A stretch of DNA of 64,000 nt from Posidonia oceanica (taxonomy: Eukaryota > Streptophyta > Magnoliopsida > Alismatales > Posidoniaceae), in assembly GCA_037176725.1 (NCBI GenBank), contig JAZBRS010000044.1, positions 7,564,001 to 7,628,000 on the forward strand, given 5' to 3'. The position numbers and the translations under genes were made by a program. Shown in pieces: positions 37,701 through 47,783 of the stretch; within the stretch, counting starts at the first letter, position 1, and each line of letters begins with the position of its first letter. The notes under the pieces are model-generated. The model was not told the DNA's origin, ran no database searches, and was given only the letters and a program-made list of their open reading frames with translations.

Positions 37701-37984
37701 GCATCCATGAGAGTTGCTTGGATTGCAGTCCAGTTGTCATGCAGAGTCTCGAGATCACCCAAGAACCTCTCCATCGCCACAGAAGCATCCGGGGTTAAGG
37801 AAGATGACCCGAGGTTTTGGAAGCCAGAGTTCACCAGAGAACGGGTTGGAGCAGAAAGCTCTGAGGGTAGGGAAGATGACGCTAGAGCTTGTATGCCGGA
37901 GGAGTTCACCACAGAAGAGTGACCTGAGAACAAGTGGAAGCCAGAGTTCACCAAACGAAGGACAAGTGGGAACCTTTCCGCCAT
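34502..37984 (-). CDS. CC-NBS-LRR (CNL) disease resistance-like protein, 1160 aa
   Basis: One uninterrupted frame from ATG at 37984 to TAG at 34502. The frame extends upstream to 38035 only through a GTG, so the ATG (MAERFPLVLRL) is the better start. Residues about 10-67 are a Ser-rich, internally repeated segment (LVNSGF twice). A coiled-coil-like region follows (about 73-140, with AFDAENLLD where EDVID-type text is expected). NB-ARC motifs are GMGGLGKTT (249-257), LLVLDDIW (323-330, the W typical of CNLs), VLITTRN (353-359), GLPLA (412-416) and CFKICALFPKD (469-479). MMHHLIHDL (539-547) sits at the MHD site, giving MHH. LRRs run from about 620 to the end. CNLs sense pathogen effectors inside cells and switch on ADP/ATP exchange. 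Related 5' and 3' fragments flank it. It looks intact, but the MHH and the duplicated C-terminus leave function open. Confidence 0.93.
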   Translation of the reverse strand: MAERFPLVLRLVNSGFHLFSGHSSVVNSSGIQALASSSLPSELSAPTRSLVNSGFQNLGSSSLTPDASVAMERFLGDLETLHDNWTAIQATLMDAEDMEIKQKYVKNRLCKLQKLAFDAENLLDSCEYELLRIEIEEEVREEEREVCIFFTPLLTNVVFRDEVSQMARIMREKIIEIGNLRKALKLDEKDERKIIDEHAKDVVPSGSFQSQEEVFGRDNDVKELVRRLQIDDVDRNDMLNGVHVIAVVGMGGLGKTTLAQKVYNNDTVHFDLKGWAWVSEIYDIVGLTKATLESFTEKKDPDVTQLDPLQHKLHTAVTSKKFLLVLDDIWNDSGSNWETFLAPLRDGAKGSKVLITTRNVSVADAMRVREPYMLDCLSGEFSLMLFQQCASNGSNAIQMEEMGKSIVEKCKGLPLAIKVLGHLLWHSKHNNRWNEVLHDDLRNIDAGGKEILGPLLFSYNHLACNLKQCFKICALFPKDCRINKGELVRLWMAHELIQPCEGRESEDVGMEYINELLSRSFFQHHSYGISKEFFASEVMMHHLIHDLALHISGKGCQTKVMLDEESLKELELPVEARHLWMAGQQGSKDRQVPLTSNYFHKTNDLCTLIAPKVYMDNVEYKGLIKLRALTISEVKPNSIGNLKHLRYLCLSNGGFDLHVSSILLKLMSRFYHLQTLDLRYGEITELPNSIGNLKKLRHLALGTKIEKLPNSIGNLKKLRHLSLHDDAKIKKLPNSIRGLHNLRTLILPSSSIEELPSGITKLTNLRRLNVFPLNMGECASIVDLKNKTHLEGDLTITGISTILSAEDAKEANLMDMRNIHSLTLDWYRFDAVDRQREMDVNHEEVLKSLKPPHCNLKNLFLYHYDGLVLSEWLGDPSSFKKLVKVQLYSCGRCTSLSPLERLPSLEELDVWNMASLKEVVEVESSSCESSSDSGIRSSSPNSQDALFPCLRRLHIYGCPELRSVPTMPMLGYLDVFECESLTSVPLHKYPSLQTASIHRCSNVADFSFTSSTLETLIIVECPLAAFHPRNIVTLPMLSSLRVSACHSLTSVPLHMYPSLRTAEISNCRNLADYSFTSSTLETLIIEECPLATFHPPRMQQLPSTLHRLSIQECPLLEEWCKDHGREYSVVTDFDEDMRTVSVSLCRFPPTTHAALAFYTP

Positions 37985-38032
37985 TGCCGAAAACGTCTTG
38001 TTCTTTGCTAGCTGAAAGAGAGAGAGGAAGAG

Positions 38033-38035
<3 letters not shown>

Positions 38036-38072
<37 letters not shown>

Positions 38073-38095
38073 AGATTATATATATCATAAACACA
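38036..38095 (-). promoter_or_regulatory. GA-rich leader and TATA-like element upstream of the NLR
   Basis: A (GA)n tract at about 38036-38068 lies 50-85 bp before the NLR start codon. Read on the minus strand it is a CT-rich leader, and GATATATATAATC precedes it at about 38073-38085. A TATA element followed by a CT-rich 5' leader is common in plant genes; the transcription start is inferred. Confidence 0.45.
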
Positions 38096-39284
38096 CTAAC
38101 AATTTTTTTTTTTATAGTTTGTAATAAAAAATAAAAAAATTTTATACCCTTGCTAGACATTCCTGTATTTTTTTTTTCACATTCCTTACTGGAACTTCAC
38201 TACTTATGTAAAGAGATATATATGTTGAATTAAACATGAGAGGAATGATATCAACTTCGCTGTGAATTGGACTGATTTTATTTGTTATGCAGTTCGATGC
38301 ACTTACTCAATGTTATATTGACGTCAATAAACTACTATGGTGCAGTTGATTAGGAAGAATGGAACATAAACCTTCCTCTCAAGTTTGAGTTTCACGAACC
38401 GTAGAAAAAAAAATATCAAGAAGAATAATCTTACAACCATTTGCAAAAAAAAATAATGTTATAACGACATCTCTCCATGCATATGTTTACTGTTCCTCCA
38501 TGCATAACTTCAAGTATGATGACCCCAGTGATTCTCTTATTGCCACAAAGACAGATCTAAAAATTCTCAATCGTGTGGATGATGTTCAACGTTTTACAGG
38601 AAATAATTGGTCACAGATCGAATATCTCAACAAAGAGCCACAATAAATTCAATATGTGGGAGACATGCCAACTTGCAATGCAGACAGATTGATTATTCAA
38701 GATTTTGTTTTCACTTCAAGTATGATAGAAATATGAGAATATCCATCTAGATGCCTACGAGCTAAATTTGAAATTCTTTTTACTGTTGATTACAATGTTC
38801 AACGGTTGAAATATACCTAAATTTGCTAGAATTTTGAACCTTTACAAGAATGTTGATGCTTCAATTGTAGTTAATTACATGTACTTTATGTTATCAGACT
38901 TCAATCCTAGAATGTTCTTTTCTTTAAAACAAATCAAAAATGAAAATAGAGTGCCTATTAGCCATTGACTGTTGGCACTTGGCACTTGAATAATAATTTC
39001 ATTATTCTCATAAAAATATCATCATAAGATTCATCACAGCACTGAAGCCTCCATGTGCTCTTGTTTGGATTGATTTCACCAAAGTATAAATGCAAGGTCC
39101 TAACCCTAAAATTGTCAAAATTACACTTAATCACTTGAGCTCTTAATCAACATAAATACAATTCGAAGTAAATATCATCTAATTTTTTACATACATGTCA
39201 ACTACACTAATCTATAGCTAATAACAACTGACAAGCAACATATTAAGAAAATACAATCTAATCTAAGCTATTTTTCAGAACCTT
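38096..39284. other. Intergenic DNA upstream of the NLR, no gene supported
   Basis: AT-rich, with no frame of interest. The block at about 38520-38640 (GATTCTCTTATTGCCA, GTGTGGATGATGTTCA, GGAAATAATTGGTC, TCAACAAAGAGC) recurs at 39510-39635. Confidence 0.45.
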
Positions 39285-39640
39285 TCTGCCATTGTAGAAC
39301 TGATCAATTTTTTTGCTTGGAGAGAAAGAAAGAGAGGGGATTAACAAGAGAAAGGAAGTAATCGGCTATTGTAGTCACAAAATATCTCGAGATAGAGATG
39401 AGTGTAGTTTTCTGTGGTTCAATAATGACATATAGCTAAAGGACATCCAACATTCACATATTTTCAATGTAGTGGTTGATGACAGCTCATTTTTTGGTGT
39501 ATTATTCTTGACTCCAATGATTCTCTTATTGCTAAAAAGATTGATATCAACTGTGTGGATGGTGTTCAGCTATTCATAGGAAATAATTGGTCTTAGATCG
39601 AACATATCTTAACAAAGAGCTCCTCTAGAACCATAACTTT
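39240..39640 (-). pseudogene. Broken 5' end of a second NLR copy (leader, start codon and five codons)
   Basis: On the minus strand a CT-rich leader is followed by ATGGCAGAAAGGTTC and a stop (MAERF*). This matches the NLR start at 37984 (ATGGCGGAAAGGTTC). Upstream, 39510-39635 matches the upstream region of the intact gene at 38520-38640. This looks like a duplicated NLR promoter and first codons whose coding sequence is gone. Confidence 0.5.
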
Positions 39641-40656
39641 ACAAGATCCCTCATTGATCACTTGGAATTTCAATGGATGAAATTCAACTGTAATAAATGC
39701 TACGATAAATAACCAAATCAAGTGTTGATATATATGATGATTGAATGCAATAGGGAAAACAATGACCTAATCAATCTTGGATAGGCAAAGATATATGCTA
39801 AAACATTAGCTTGATGGATTTTTATTTATGAAAAACTAGAGAGTCAATATGTAATATGCAACACACATGTGCAATACCCAAGAGCATATATATGTAGTAG
39901 CTAGGTTATAAATTTGAGGACCGGAAACAAATTGAATTCATATCAATACCCTGTGCACTTAAACACCGTTAGATTATCAACGAAAAATAAAGATATCAAG
40001 GGGTGATAATCTTCATGAAGTTGGAAAGAAATTGAAACAAAGAACGAATTCAAATATTTTGGTAAGTACACGTCTACAACCACTTATGGGTGTGAGGACA
40101 CCACGAACACCCACGATCTATTTTGGTCATCCATGAACAAAAACATGGCTGCCCCCTTTCAATTTATTTTTCATGCGAATTCAACAAGAAAAGTAATTGA
40201 CTAGATTATGTCAAATTTCAGATCAATGACAATTTATTTTCAACTTTTTAACATTTTGCTCTTCTCGAAGTTAAAAGATTTTGAGTTTAGTATATGTGTA
40301 GTTTGTATGGCCTAAGCTAAAGCCAGTACAGGCTGATCATGTATATCAAAAACATTAAAATATTGATAATACTTTAAGATAATAGTTGAGGTGATCTTCC
40401 GGTATGAAACAAGGATTATAAACAACAAATATTTTGTACCTCTTAAAGTTGGAATGTTGCATCTAATGAGTATTTTTTGGCTTGTAGATAAGGATTATAG
40501 TTCTCCAACAAATGGTTGGTTGCAGAATTGGGGAGTAGAGATCAAAATTTGAGGCCACACTTATCACCTCGTGTGGCCCCAACACATTATGGGGTGGGGG
40601 CGGCCTAGGGATGGTGTGAGAGGCCGCATTAGGCACCGATCGTAACGAAAAGACAT
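39641..40656. other. Intergenic DNA, no gene supported
   Basis: AT-rich sequence with short frames only (for example 40463-40735 minus) and no recognisable domain or element end. Confidence 0.4.
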
Positions 40657-41160
40657 CAAAATTATATCGACCAAATAATTCTGACATATACCAAACATAT
40701 ATAAATCCAAAAACTGCACCTATCGAAGTGACCAACTCTAACGCATAGAGGTTGTTAGCCTCTTATTTTATGTGGTTCACGTCACACAAGGATTTCAATG
40801 TTCACATTGATGACTACTGTTATTTGACTATGGCTGAACACATCCAAATGTATTCAATATTGCTCTCGGCAAGAGAGATTCGAACCCTACACCAACGCAA
40901 AATTATATTGACTGAAATGAATAGTTCGCCATCAAAATTACATTGACCAAAGAATTCTGACATATATCCAAAAACTGCACCTATCGAAGTGACCAACTCT
41001 AACGCATAGAGGTTGTTAGCCTCTTATTTTATGTGGTTCACGTCACACAAGGATTTCAATGTTCACATTGATGACTACTGTTATTTGACTATGGCTGAAC
41101 ACATCCAAATGTATTCAATATTACTCTCGACAAGAGAGATCCGAACCCCACGCCTACGTA
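40657..41160. repeat. About 272-bp tandem duplication, nearly identical copies
   Basis: Copy 1 (about 40657-40929) and copy 2 (about 40930-41160) both run from ATCAAAATTA, through CCAAAAACTGCACCTATCGA, GAGGTTGTTAGCCTC and TGGCTGAACACATCC, to CAAGAGAGAT(T/C)CGAACCC. The shared core of about 200 bp shows only a few differences. Copy 2 lacks a short internal piece near its start. Confidence 0.85.
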
Positions 41161-41559
41161 ATGGAACCATTAATCATAAAAGACTTGTATGATTAGTTTA
41201 CTATTTTTTGCATCTTTACATCAATTTTTTTTTTTGTCAAATTGGATATACCTTCAATCCAAGATTCACGCATGAACTTATAGTTCAACTAAGTCCTCTT
41301 TTGCAATAAGATCAGAGGATCCCATTAATTACTAGAGGAATTTCGAGTTATTTATTTTCCACGTAGGCTACAAACATGCCACAATGTCCACCGATATTAC
41401 TACATGAAAAAGATGAACGGTGGGAACTCTAACTATTGCAATTATTAAAGAGAGAGATGCTCTTTAGAACAATAAAGTAACTTAAGATGATTACATCTAT
41501 CAAGATGATTTTTAAATATTCATGGCATTGGAGTACAACTAACTCGGCCAACAAGAGAC

Positions 41560-42330
41560 ACCTACTTCCACACGAGTAGATATTTTCCTCCAACACTTCA
41601 CAAGACCCATGACATACTAAAAGACCGACGAAAAGTCATCTCATGCCTACATTCGAATGTGTGGATTGCTCGCTCTACTTGTTCATCCAAAGGCTGCATA
41701 TCTGTCACTCTGTCACACGACAACGACGTCAACTAACACATGATACGAAACACTCCTTTACTGCATACACTTTGGAAAAAAAAGAAACAAAGAAAATGAA
41801 CAATTCCTAATCCACATGAACTTGTTTTACAATAATGACCTCACAGATGATGACAAATGTTTTGTGATGCCGAGATGAGTTTCAAAGCACTTGGCTCCAA
41901 AGCATCATCTAATGCTTTGTCCTTCTATTCCATCCTAATTAAAGCTAGTGCTTCTTTTAATTAAATCAAGAACTATATATATCAAATGTGATCTAAACTA
42001 TACATCAAATGTCATTTCTACAAATAATCATTATATCTGTTGTTGAAAAAACATAATGAATTACAAGGAAAAAATAATAAAGTTGAATCAAGCTTATGCT
42101 ACAAACAATGGATATATGCACTACTATTCAATAGAAGTTCGTAGTGACAGGAAGTAACAAAAAATCAGAATATCTCTACAGTGCACACTTGCACGATATA
42201 TTTTAGTAATTGGACCCCTCTTCTACGAGTTTAAGTGTCCAATTGTCTTATATGTTGGAACAATATATAATTTGCATCCATAGTATATGAGCAAGGTAAA
42301 ATCACAAAATGAGCTAAGTTATCTATAGTA
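41560..42330. repeat. Segmental duplication, copy 1 (partner 44390-45110)
   Basis: Shares long diverged blocks with 44390-45110 in the same order: CATGTGTTTTACAATAA-type text, GATG..TTTTGTGATGCC, CTTTGTCCT.CTATTCCATC, TTTTAATTAAATCAAGAACT, TTACAAGGAAAAA, AATCAAGCTTATGCTA and GATATATGCACTACTATTCA. No coding domain recognised in either copy. Confidence 0.7.
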
Positions 42331-42889
42331 TACGATTTTGACTCTACACCTACTAATCTACCTATATCCAGCTCTGTTTTAATATTCTGATAGAGTGATA
42401 GACTATGTTACAAGTGTCGATCCATGCTCTCCAACAAGCTCAACATGTTTGTTTTACACAAGAATGGCATCAAACTGTAGTTTGTCTACCTGCTTGACAA
42501 TCTTCGTCATATACTTCATTAAGAAAATAACATCGTACTCATCCTCTTTGTGGGATTTGTCAAAAACTTTGATTCCCACATCCATTCCCTTTGAACTAGT
42601 CAAGCCAAGGAATGCCAAGTGGCCTACGAAAATATGTGTTTTATAAATTAAACATTTGATGATAAGTAATAAATTGAATTTTGTGCACTTGGATGGATGG
42701 GTGTTTATAGTACATGATTCATCATCAAGAAGTTTGAGATGGGTATTTACCATACATGATTCATCATCAAGAAGTTTGAAACTCAGCTTGGAAGCCGAGC
42801 AATATCCCTTCTTTGTAACTAATACAAAAAAGAAAAATCCCTTCTCTATACTAAGAAGAGAGTAACATGCACCTAAATGGTACAGCAAT
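42331..42889. other. Intergenic DNA with a minus-strand frame of unknown nature
   Basis: A 144-codon minus-strand frame (42454-42888) contains a repeated FKLLDDESCMVNTH/LKLLDDESCTINTH segment, produced by a 54-bp tandem duplication at about 42690-42790. No domain is recognised, and I do not support it as a gene. Confidence 0.35.
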
Positions 42890-43023
42890 CAAACATATGA
42901 AACATGATTTTTTACATAGCAAACCTCCCCAATGTGGAGAGTGAAATCTAGGTCCAGAAATCTTCCATTATTATATATAAAGGTATCACACTTTTTGTTG
43001 GTATAGTTTAATGCAACTAATAA

Positions 43024-43200
43024 CCAACACGGTTGCCGTAGTGGTTGGGAGTCCCCTCCACTACCTCTTTGGTCGTAGGTTTGATACCTACCTCCTTCAT
43101 GTTGTGTGGGATTTTCCCATACTTTCTTGCAGCTTAGAATTTATTCCTACACTTTTGTGTTGCCCACAATAGACTATCTTCAGTGGGTTAAAAAAAAAAA
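43024..43200 (+). mobile_element. tRNA-derived SINE, 177 bp, with 9-bp target-site duplication
   Basis: A-box-like GGTTGCCGTAGTGGTTGG (about 43031-43048) and B-box-like GTAGGTTTGATACCTACC (about 43075-43092) show a pol III internal promoter. The element ends in a run of at least eleven A, and AACTAATAA stands both at 43015-43023 and at 43201-43209. The hallmarks are complete. The head is not a functional tRNA because the rest of the cloverleaf does not fold. Confidence 0.82.
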
Positions 43201-43893
43201 AACTAATAAATCTTCGTTGGGTGTTATAACAAACCGATGTTTAAAGTATTATTTGATTCTCATAATACAACGAGTTTTAACCAAACCACTCCCAAGTATC
43301 AACATAGAAGAGTCACGACGTATGCACTCACAACCAACTATTGAAGAATCATCGTTGGAACGTCTCTTTTTTACACCTCGTAAATGTACCATAGAGTTAA
43401 ACTTCAATCCTTTTGAAACATACAAATAGTCTCCTTCTCGTCCTTCGAGAAATTGCAAATTGACAGAGTCACACACAAAAAACTCTCATGAAATCTCTCT
43501 TTTTGTATCTCGAGAGATGAGACTGTCCTTCTGTATATAGACAAGATAAAGTGGTTATTTCTCTAATTCAAATAGAATCAGATTTATCCTGATCAGTATC
43601 TTTTGGAAAAGTAATTGTCATGATTAGCATTCCTAATTTAATTCAAATTTGAAATTCAAAATCAAATTGGAATTACCACCGCAAAGCGGTCCGCGGGGCG
43701 ACCGTGTTGATGCCCTTGATTCTTGGCTCATAAAGTCTTAGGCACACATAAGTCAAATTCAAAATTTTCATTTTGGATGAAAATATGGATTTGAAAATCC
43801 ATTAACTTTACCTGATACACATACCTATGCACTTCAAATTCTTATTTCTTTTGAATTATCCTAAAGTGTTACAACCTAGCAAAGTGGGACTAA

Positions 43894-44246
43894 GGCACCG
43901 TTTGGCTACGATTCAGGGAAGATAGATTCTTCCAGAATCAAATCTGGGCCAAAATCTTTGCCAAACAATAATTGACACGATAGATTATGCATGTAAGTCA
44001 AGACATAATTGATTATTGAAGAATGCTTTGTCTGAGAATTCAACTTAAAATTAATTATGAAAGAATCTTTCTTTTGCTAGCTTCACTGTTTACGCTAAAA
44101 CCAAGGCCGCAATCCTACATCCAAACTAGATCACTTTTTTTCAATTTAAACACCTACAATCTTGCAACTATTCCATCTCAACTTACGTGCACATAATCAA
44201 GATTCTATATCAAAAATCACATGCAGGATCATAACCAAACGGAGCC
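43894..44246. mobile_element. Tourist-like (PIF/Harbinger) MITE, 353 bp, TAA target duplication
   Basis: Termini are GGCACCGTTTGGCTACGATT and (reverse complement) GGCTCCGTTTGGTTATGATC, flanked by TAA at 43891-43893 and 44247-44249. The uninterrupted homologue at about 17055-17075 reads GTGGGACTAAAAACTC and serves as an empty-site paralogue. Non-coding. Confidence 0.85.
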
Positions 44247-44389
44247 TAAGACTCCAACACTTTTCTCGATCCCAGTAGTACATTTGAACTAAAGGCTAGA
44301 AACATCAAGAGCATTTTAGTCACACTTAGCTGATGAATTCCTTTAATTATGTGCTAAGAATACAACTTCAATTGATTAGAACTTTCTCA

Positions 44390-45110
44390 TCAAAGTACAA
44401 TTAGCTAAGAACCCCTTCAAAAGATGCCTATGATGAGATGGAGCACAACACTTCTTCTTTGTCGTATTCATCAAAGGACTTTGATTCCAAATACGTTGTG
44501 GACTGCTCTTGTTCGCTCTACCAAAGCTACATATCTTAGAAAACAAGCACAACCTGAAACACTCCTATACACTTGGGAAAAAGAAATGAAGATGAAAAAT
44601 TCTAATCCGCATAAACATGTTTTACAATAATCACCTCAACATTGATGATGTTTTGTGATGCCAAGGTGAGTCCTGGAGTACTTGGCCCCATGCATAGGTG
44701 GACTTTTCTTTAGCATCCAATGCTTTGTCCTACTATTCCATCCTAAAGCTAGTGCTCTTTTAATTAAATCAAGAACTATACATCAAAAGTGATCTAAATT
44801 TTGACATTGTTCATCTTTACCAACAATCCTCATATCTGTCCTTGAAAAAACCTAATAAATTACAAGGAAAAACAAATAAAGTTTAATCAAGCTTATGCTA
44901 TAAACAAGGGATATATGCACTACTATTCAATTGAAGTTCGTAATGACAAGAAAAAAAAAAATCAGAATATCGTGCACAGTAGCACGATATACTATAGTAA
45001 TTGGACCCCTCTTCTATGAGTTTAAGGATCCAATTGTCCTATATCTTGGAACAATATATATTTTGTATGTCCAACCCTTAGATTCAAGTTTATATGTACA
45101 ACTCATTTTT
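44390..45110. repeat. Segmental duplication, copy 2 (partner 41560-42330)
   Basis: Matches 41560-42330 block by block, with several small indels. The short plus-strand frame at 44424-44630 lies inside it and has no recognised domain. Confidence 0.7.
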
Positions 45111-45599
45111 AATTGCCTAGTAAGAACAAGAAAGTTGGAGAGTAAGAATTCGCATATTTTATTCCTCTAGATTTTGTGCTATTACATATTTACATTCACT
45201 TTGCATCCATGGAGAGGAAAAGCTTAATTGCAACAAATATGTGAAAACCTGCCATTATAGCTTCCACTAAATTGTTGAAGAAGTTCGTTTGTAACAAGGT
45301 ACAAACAGATGTTGAGGAGCTACCTTGATGTCATACCACAACATGAAATTCTAGCAATGCATTTTATTGAACACAACAGGGATATCAATAAAACAAGCAA
45401 CGCGTGGACTGGATCAAAGTAGCAGAGGTAATGAATTTAGAAGGCAGAAGAAAATGATCAAAATGAACATCATAAGGCAGAAGATCAAAGACTCTGATCT
45501 ACAGTTCTTCTTTTCTACCACCCTTACAAAAGTCCTGCATGAAAATGAGAGTACGATATCATGAAACAAGTGTTAATTTGGGGAGTGAACTGTAAAGAA

Positions 45600-45702
45600 T
45601 AATCTACCTTTGAATCATCTCTTCCATGGACCACATACCACTCTTCCAGCTATAGCCTATTCACTATTTGGGAGTAGCCTGCACACTGAGTTGAAGTCAT
45701 AA
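45600..45702 (-). pseudogene. NLR C-terminal fragment
   Basis: On the minus strand, LEEWYVVHGRDDSK is readable at about 45655-45610. It parallels LEEWCKDHGREYS of the intact NLR. The block CACTCTTCCAGCTATAGCC also matches the NLR tail. No larger domain remains, so it is a scrap of a related gene's 3' end. Confidence 0.45.
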
Positions 45703-46068
45703 GGTCTGTTTGGAACCACTTCTAATCAGATTCTGACCATTAGTTTCTGGTAGAAACTGAAAAAATTCAAAAATAGTTCCAAACAGATATTTGCCATTCC
45801 ACTTCTTCCAGAAGCTACAGCTTCTGGATAGATAATCCATGTGTATTTTTGTATAGTTGGAGAAACTAGTGGAAGGGAGCTTTTAGTAGAAGCTGGAGTA
45901 AAGTAATTGGAGTATTACTAGAAGCTAATTTCTACTAATAAGTCCTTTCTTTTCTAAACAAGATTCTAGAAATAATCTAGAATCTAATTTCTACAAAAAC
46001 TTTCAGAAACTAGCTTATGGAAATAACCCAAAATCTAACTTCTGGTTTTAAAAGGTTCCAAACGGACC
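45703..46068. mobile_element. MITE, 366 bp, GGTCYGTTTGGAACC ends
   Basis: Left end GGTCTGTTTGGAACC and right end (reverse complement) GGTCCGTTTGGAACC differ at one base over 15 bp. The interior carries scattered TTCTAGAA and AGAAGCT-type inverted motifs and no coding sequence. A target duplication is unclear (CATA is near both ends), so the superfamily is open. Confidence 0.65.
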
Positions 46069-46481
46069 CATAGTCTACAGTTCAATTTGGCTGTAGAAAG
46101 TGGCTTTAAGAACATAAAGTTTACAACTACAATCAAATTTTAGTTAATTTTTCTTTACTAATAGTTGTACACAACCATAGCTGTAAATAACAAGATGAGG
46201 AAGAAACATGTAATATATTAGTTGTTGTCCCACAGAATTTAGATCATGAAAATATATCATGTATCATATATGTAATGAAATATTCAACTAATACCATTGC
46301 ATGTATGAAACATTCAACTAATTTGTCAATACACTTTCAAAGAATCTACTGCAAGCTTATACTTAGTATTAATTCTAAGTTACCTAGTACTTTGTCATAA
46401 CATATGATACTATAACGAGAAACAAAGACGTGTGATGTCCTTGTGAAAGTCCTCATGTCAACAAGCTTAGAATTTTCAAAT
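46069..46481. other. Intergenic DNA left of the nested retrotransposon
   Basis: AT-rich, with a repeated ACATTCAACTAAT phrase at 46280-46320. Nothing else is seen. Confidence 0.4.
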
Positions 46482-47637
46482 TGTTGACACCCCATTTTGA
46501 CGCCTAGTCGGTGAATTTCACTTGGAGGAACGAACTCGGAAGCGGCGGACCCCACCTTTGACTTAAAACTAGTCCAAAACCAACCCAAAACCCTCCAAAC
46601 CTACCCAAGACCTCTACACTACTAGCCTTCATGAGCCCAAGCCCATTAGCGGCCCAAACACTAGAGAAACTGGCCCAGATTTCACTGTAACAGGCCTGAT
46701 GTGCTAGTCGCCTGTATCTTCGGTGACTGAGTCTGTCGCTCTACTGAGTGGCAACTCGGTCTGTCGCCATTGAGACCGGTGACTCAACTCTCTACCTGCT
46801 TGCGCCCCAGCTGCCAGTTCAAATTCACCTGCACGGCCATTCGTGCACGCCACCTCCGGCGTGACACACCCACGACCTCGCCAGGCCATGCCCTGCCATC
46901 CCACGACCTTGCCACCATGCCCTGACATCCCACGATCTCGCCCTACCACCTCCATGCCTCCTGCAGGCGTTGACGGAGGAAAAAAGGGGTGGAGAGGAAC
47001 CCATTCTAGCAGCAGCCATTCTCCCCAGTAGAGCTCCACACAGCGATCCACGGCCTTCTCCCGAACATTCCATCACCCTTTCTCAGCCTCCCAGGAACCC
47101 CTTTAGCCTTCCCAAGCCACTGCACCACAGCTACACCTCGCCGCCGTTCCTCCTTGAACCCGTCGGCCGGCAACTGCAACAGGCCACACCATAGCACCAC
47201 CGGCCTCCAAACTTTGCACGAGCGATCTCCGGGCATCCACGAACGCAGCCCAATCCCGCTGAGCAACCGCCGCTGCCTCCTGCGCCGCCGCAACCTCCAT
47301 GCCGTCATCCGCCGGCGAGCCACGTCGGGGGGACCAAACCGCGCACCCCCACAGGTAAGCAAGCCTTCCCCTGGCCTTTCTAGGGCTAACTTCTATCTTC
47401 GCCTTCTTTCTTATTACACCCATGTTTAGACATATTCTTTTTCCCACTCACACCTTAGCATTTTATCTTCCTCTAGAGTTGTAAGTCCTAGAGGGTTTGG
47501 ACATTTGGCCTGTCCTCACTGAGTGGTGGCTCCCTCACTGGTTAGGACATTTAAGTAGTGTCAGGTGAGGTAGAGTAGACTCCTTTCAGAGCAGGCAAGC
47601 ACTTCCGATTTCATCATCAGGTTATAATTACAATGCA
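46482..47637 (-). mobile_element. Probable 3' LTR of the outer Tat-lineage Ty3/gypsy element
   Basis: Lies directly beyond the pol stop (47784) and a purine-rich tract on the element's strand, which is where the 3' LTR should be. On the plus strand it opens TGTTGACACCCC and closes AATGCA, giving TG...CA ends. The first half is GC-rich (46.5-47.4 kb), unlike its surroundings, so the overlapping frames there are not genes. It carries GCTAGTCGCCTGT (about 46703-46715), also present in the inner element's LTR. The partner 5' LTR is outside the window, so the exact ends are unproven. Confidence 0.55.
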
Positions 47638-47642
47638 TGTGT

Positions 47643-47692
47643 TTTCTCTTTTCCTTTCTCTCTTTTTTTTCTCTCTTTTTTTTTTTGACAAA
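47643..47692 (-). promoter_or_regulatory. Polypurine tract of the outer element
   Basis: On the minus strand this is a nearly pure A/G run of about 50 bases just before the predicted 3' LTR, the usual primer site for plus-strand DNA synthesis. Confidence 0.5.
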
Positions 47693-47783
47693 TAAACATG
47701 GCTAATAAAGAGAATGCATGGAGATGCTAAAATATATGCAAATGAAAAGGAGGGGGTTTTGCAAGGTGAGGGTGCAGCCTCGG

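Larger units (their letters stand above)
42890..44259 (-). mobile_element. LTR-retroelement remnant (copy 2), interrupted by a SINE and a MITE
   Basis: The family is shared with 16240-17075, and its 42905-42985 part is shared with 29255-29420. Read on the minus strand it begins at 44259 with TGTTGGAGTCTTA, is interrupted by the MITE at 43894-44246, and resumes with GTCCCACTTTG. No protein domain is seen. It may be a solo LTR or degenerate LTR element. Confidence 0.55.

Noticed and set aside
37985..38035. Upstream extension of the NLR frame by 17 codons
   Set aside because: The extension starts at GTG, not ATG, and lies in the CT-rich leader. The ATG at 37984 is the credible start.
42454..42888. 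144-codon minus-strand frame
   Set aside because: Part of its length comes from a 54-bp tandem duplication; no domain recognised.
43030..43095. Possible tRNA gene (A and B boxes)
   Set aside because: No cloverleaf or acceptor stem could be formed, and the A tail plus target duplication identify a SINE.
46825..47447. Several open frames on both strands in GC-rich DNA
   Set aside because: They overlap each other in all frames within the predicted LTR and have no domains. High GC removes stops by chance.
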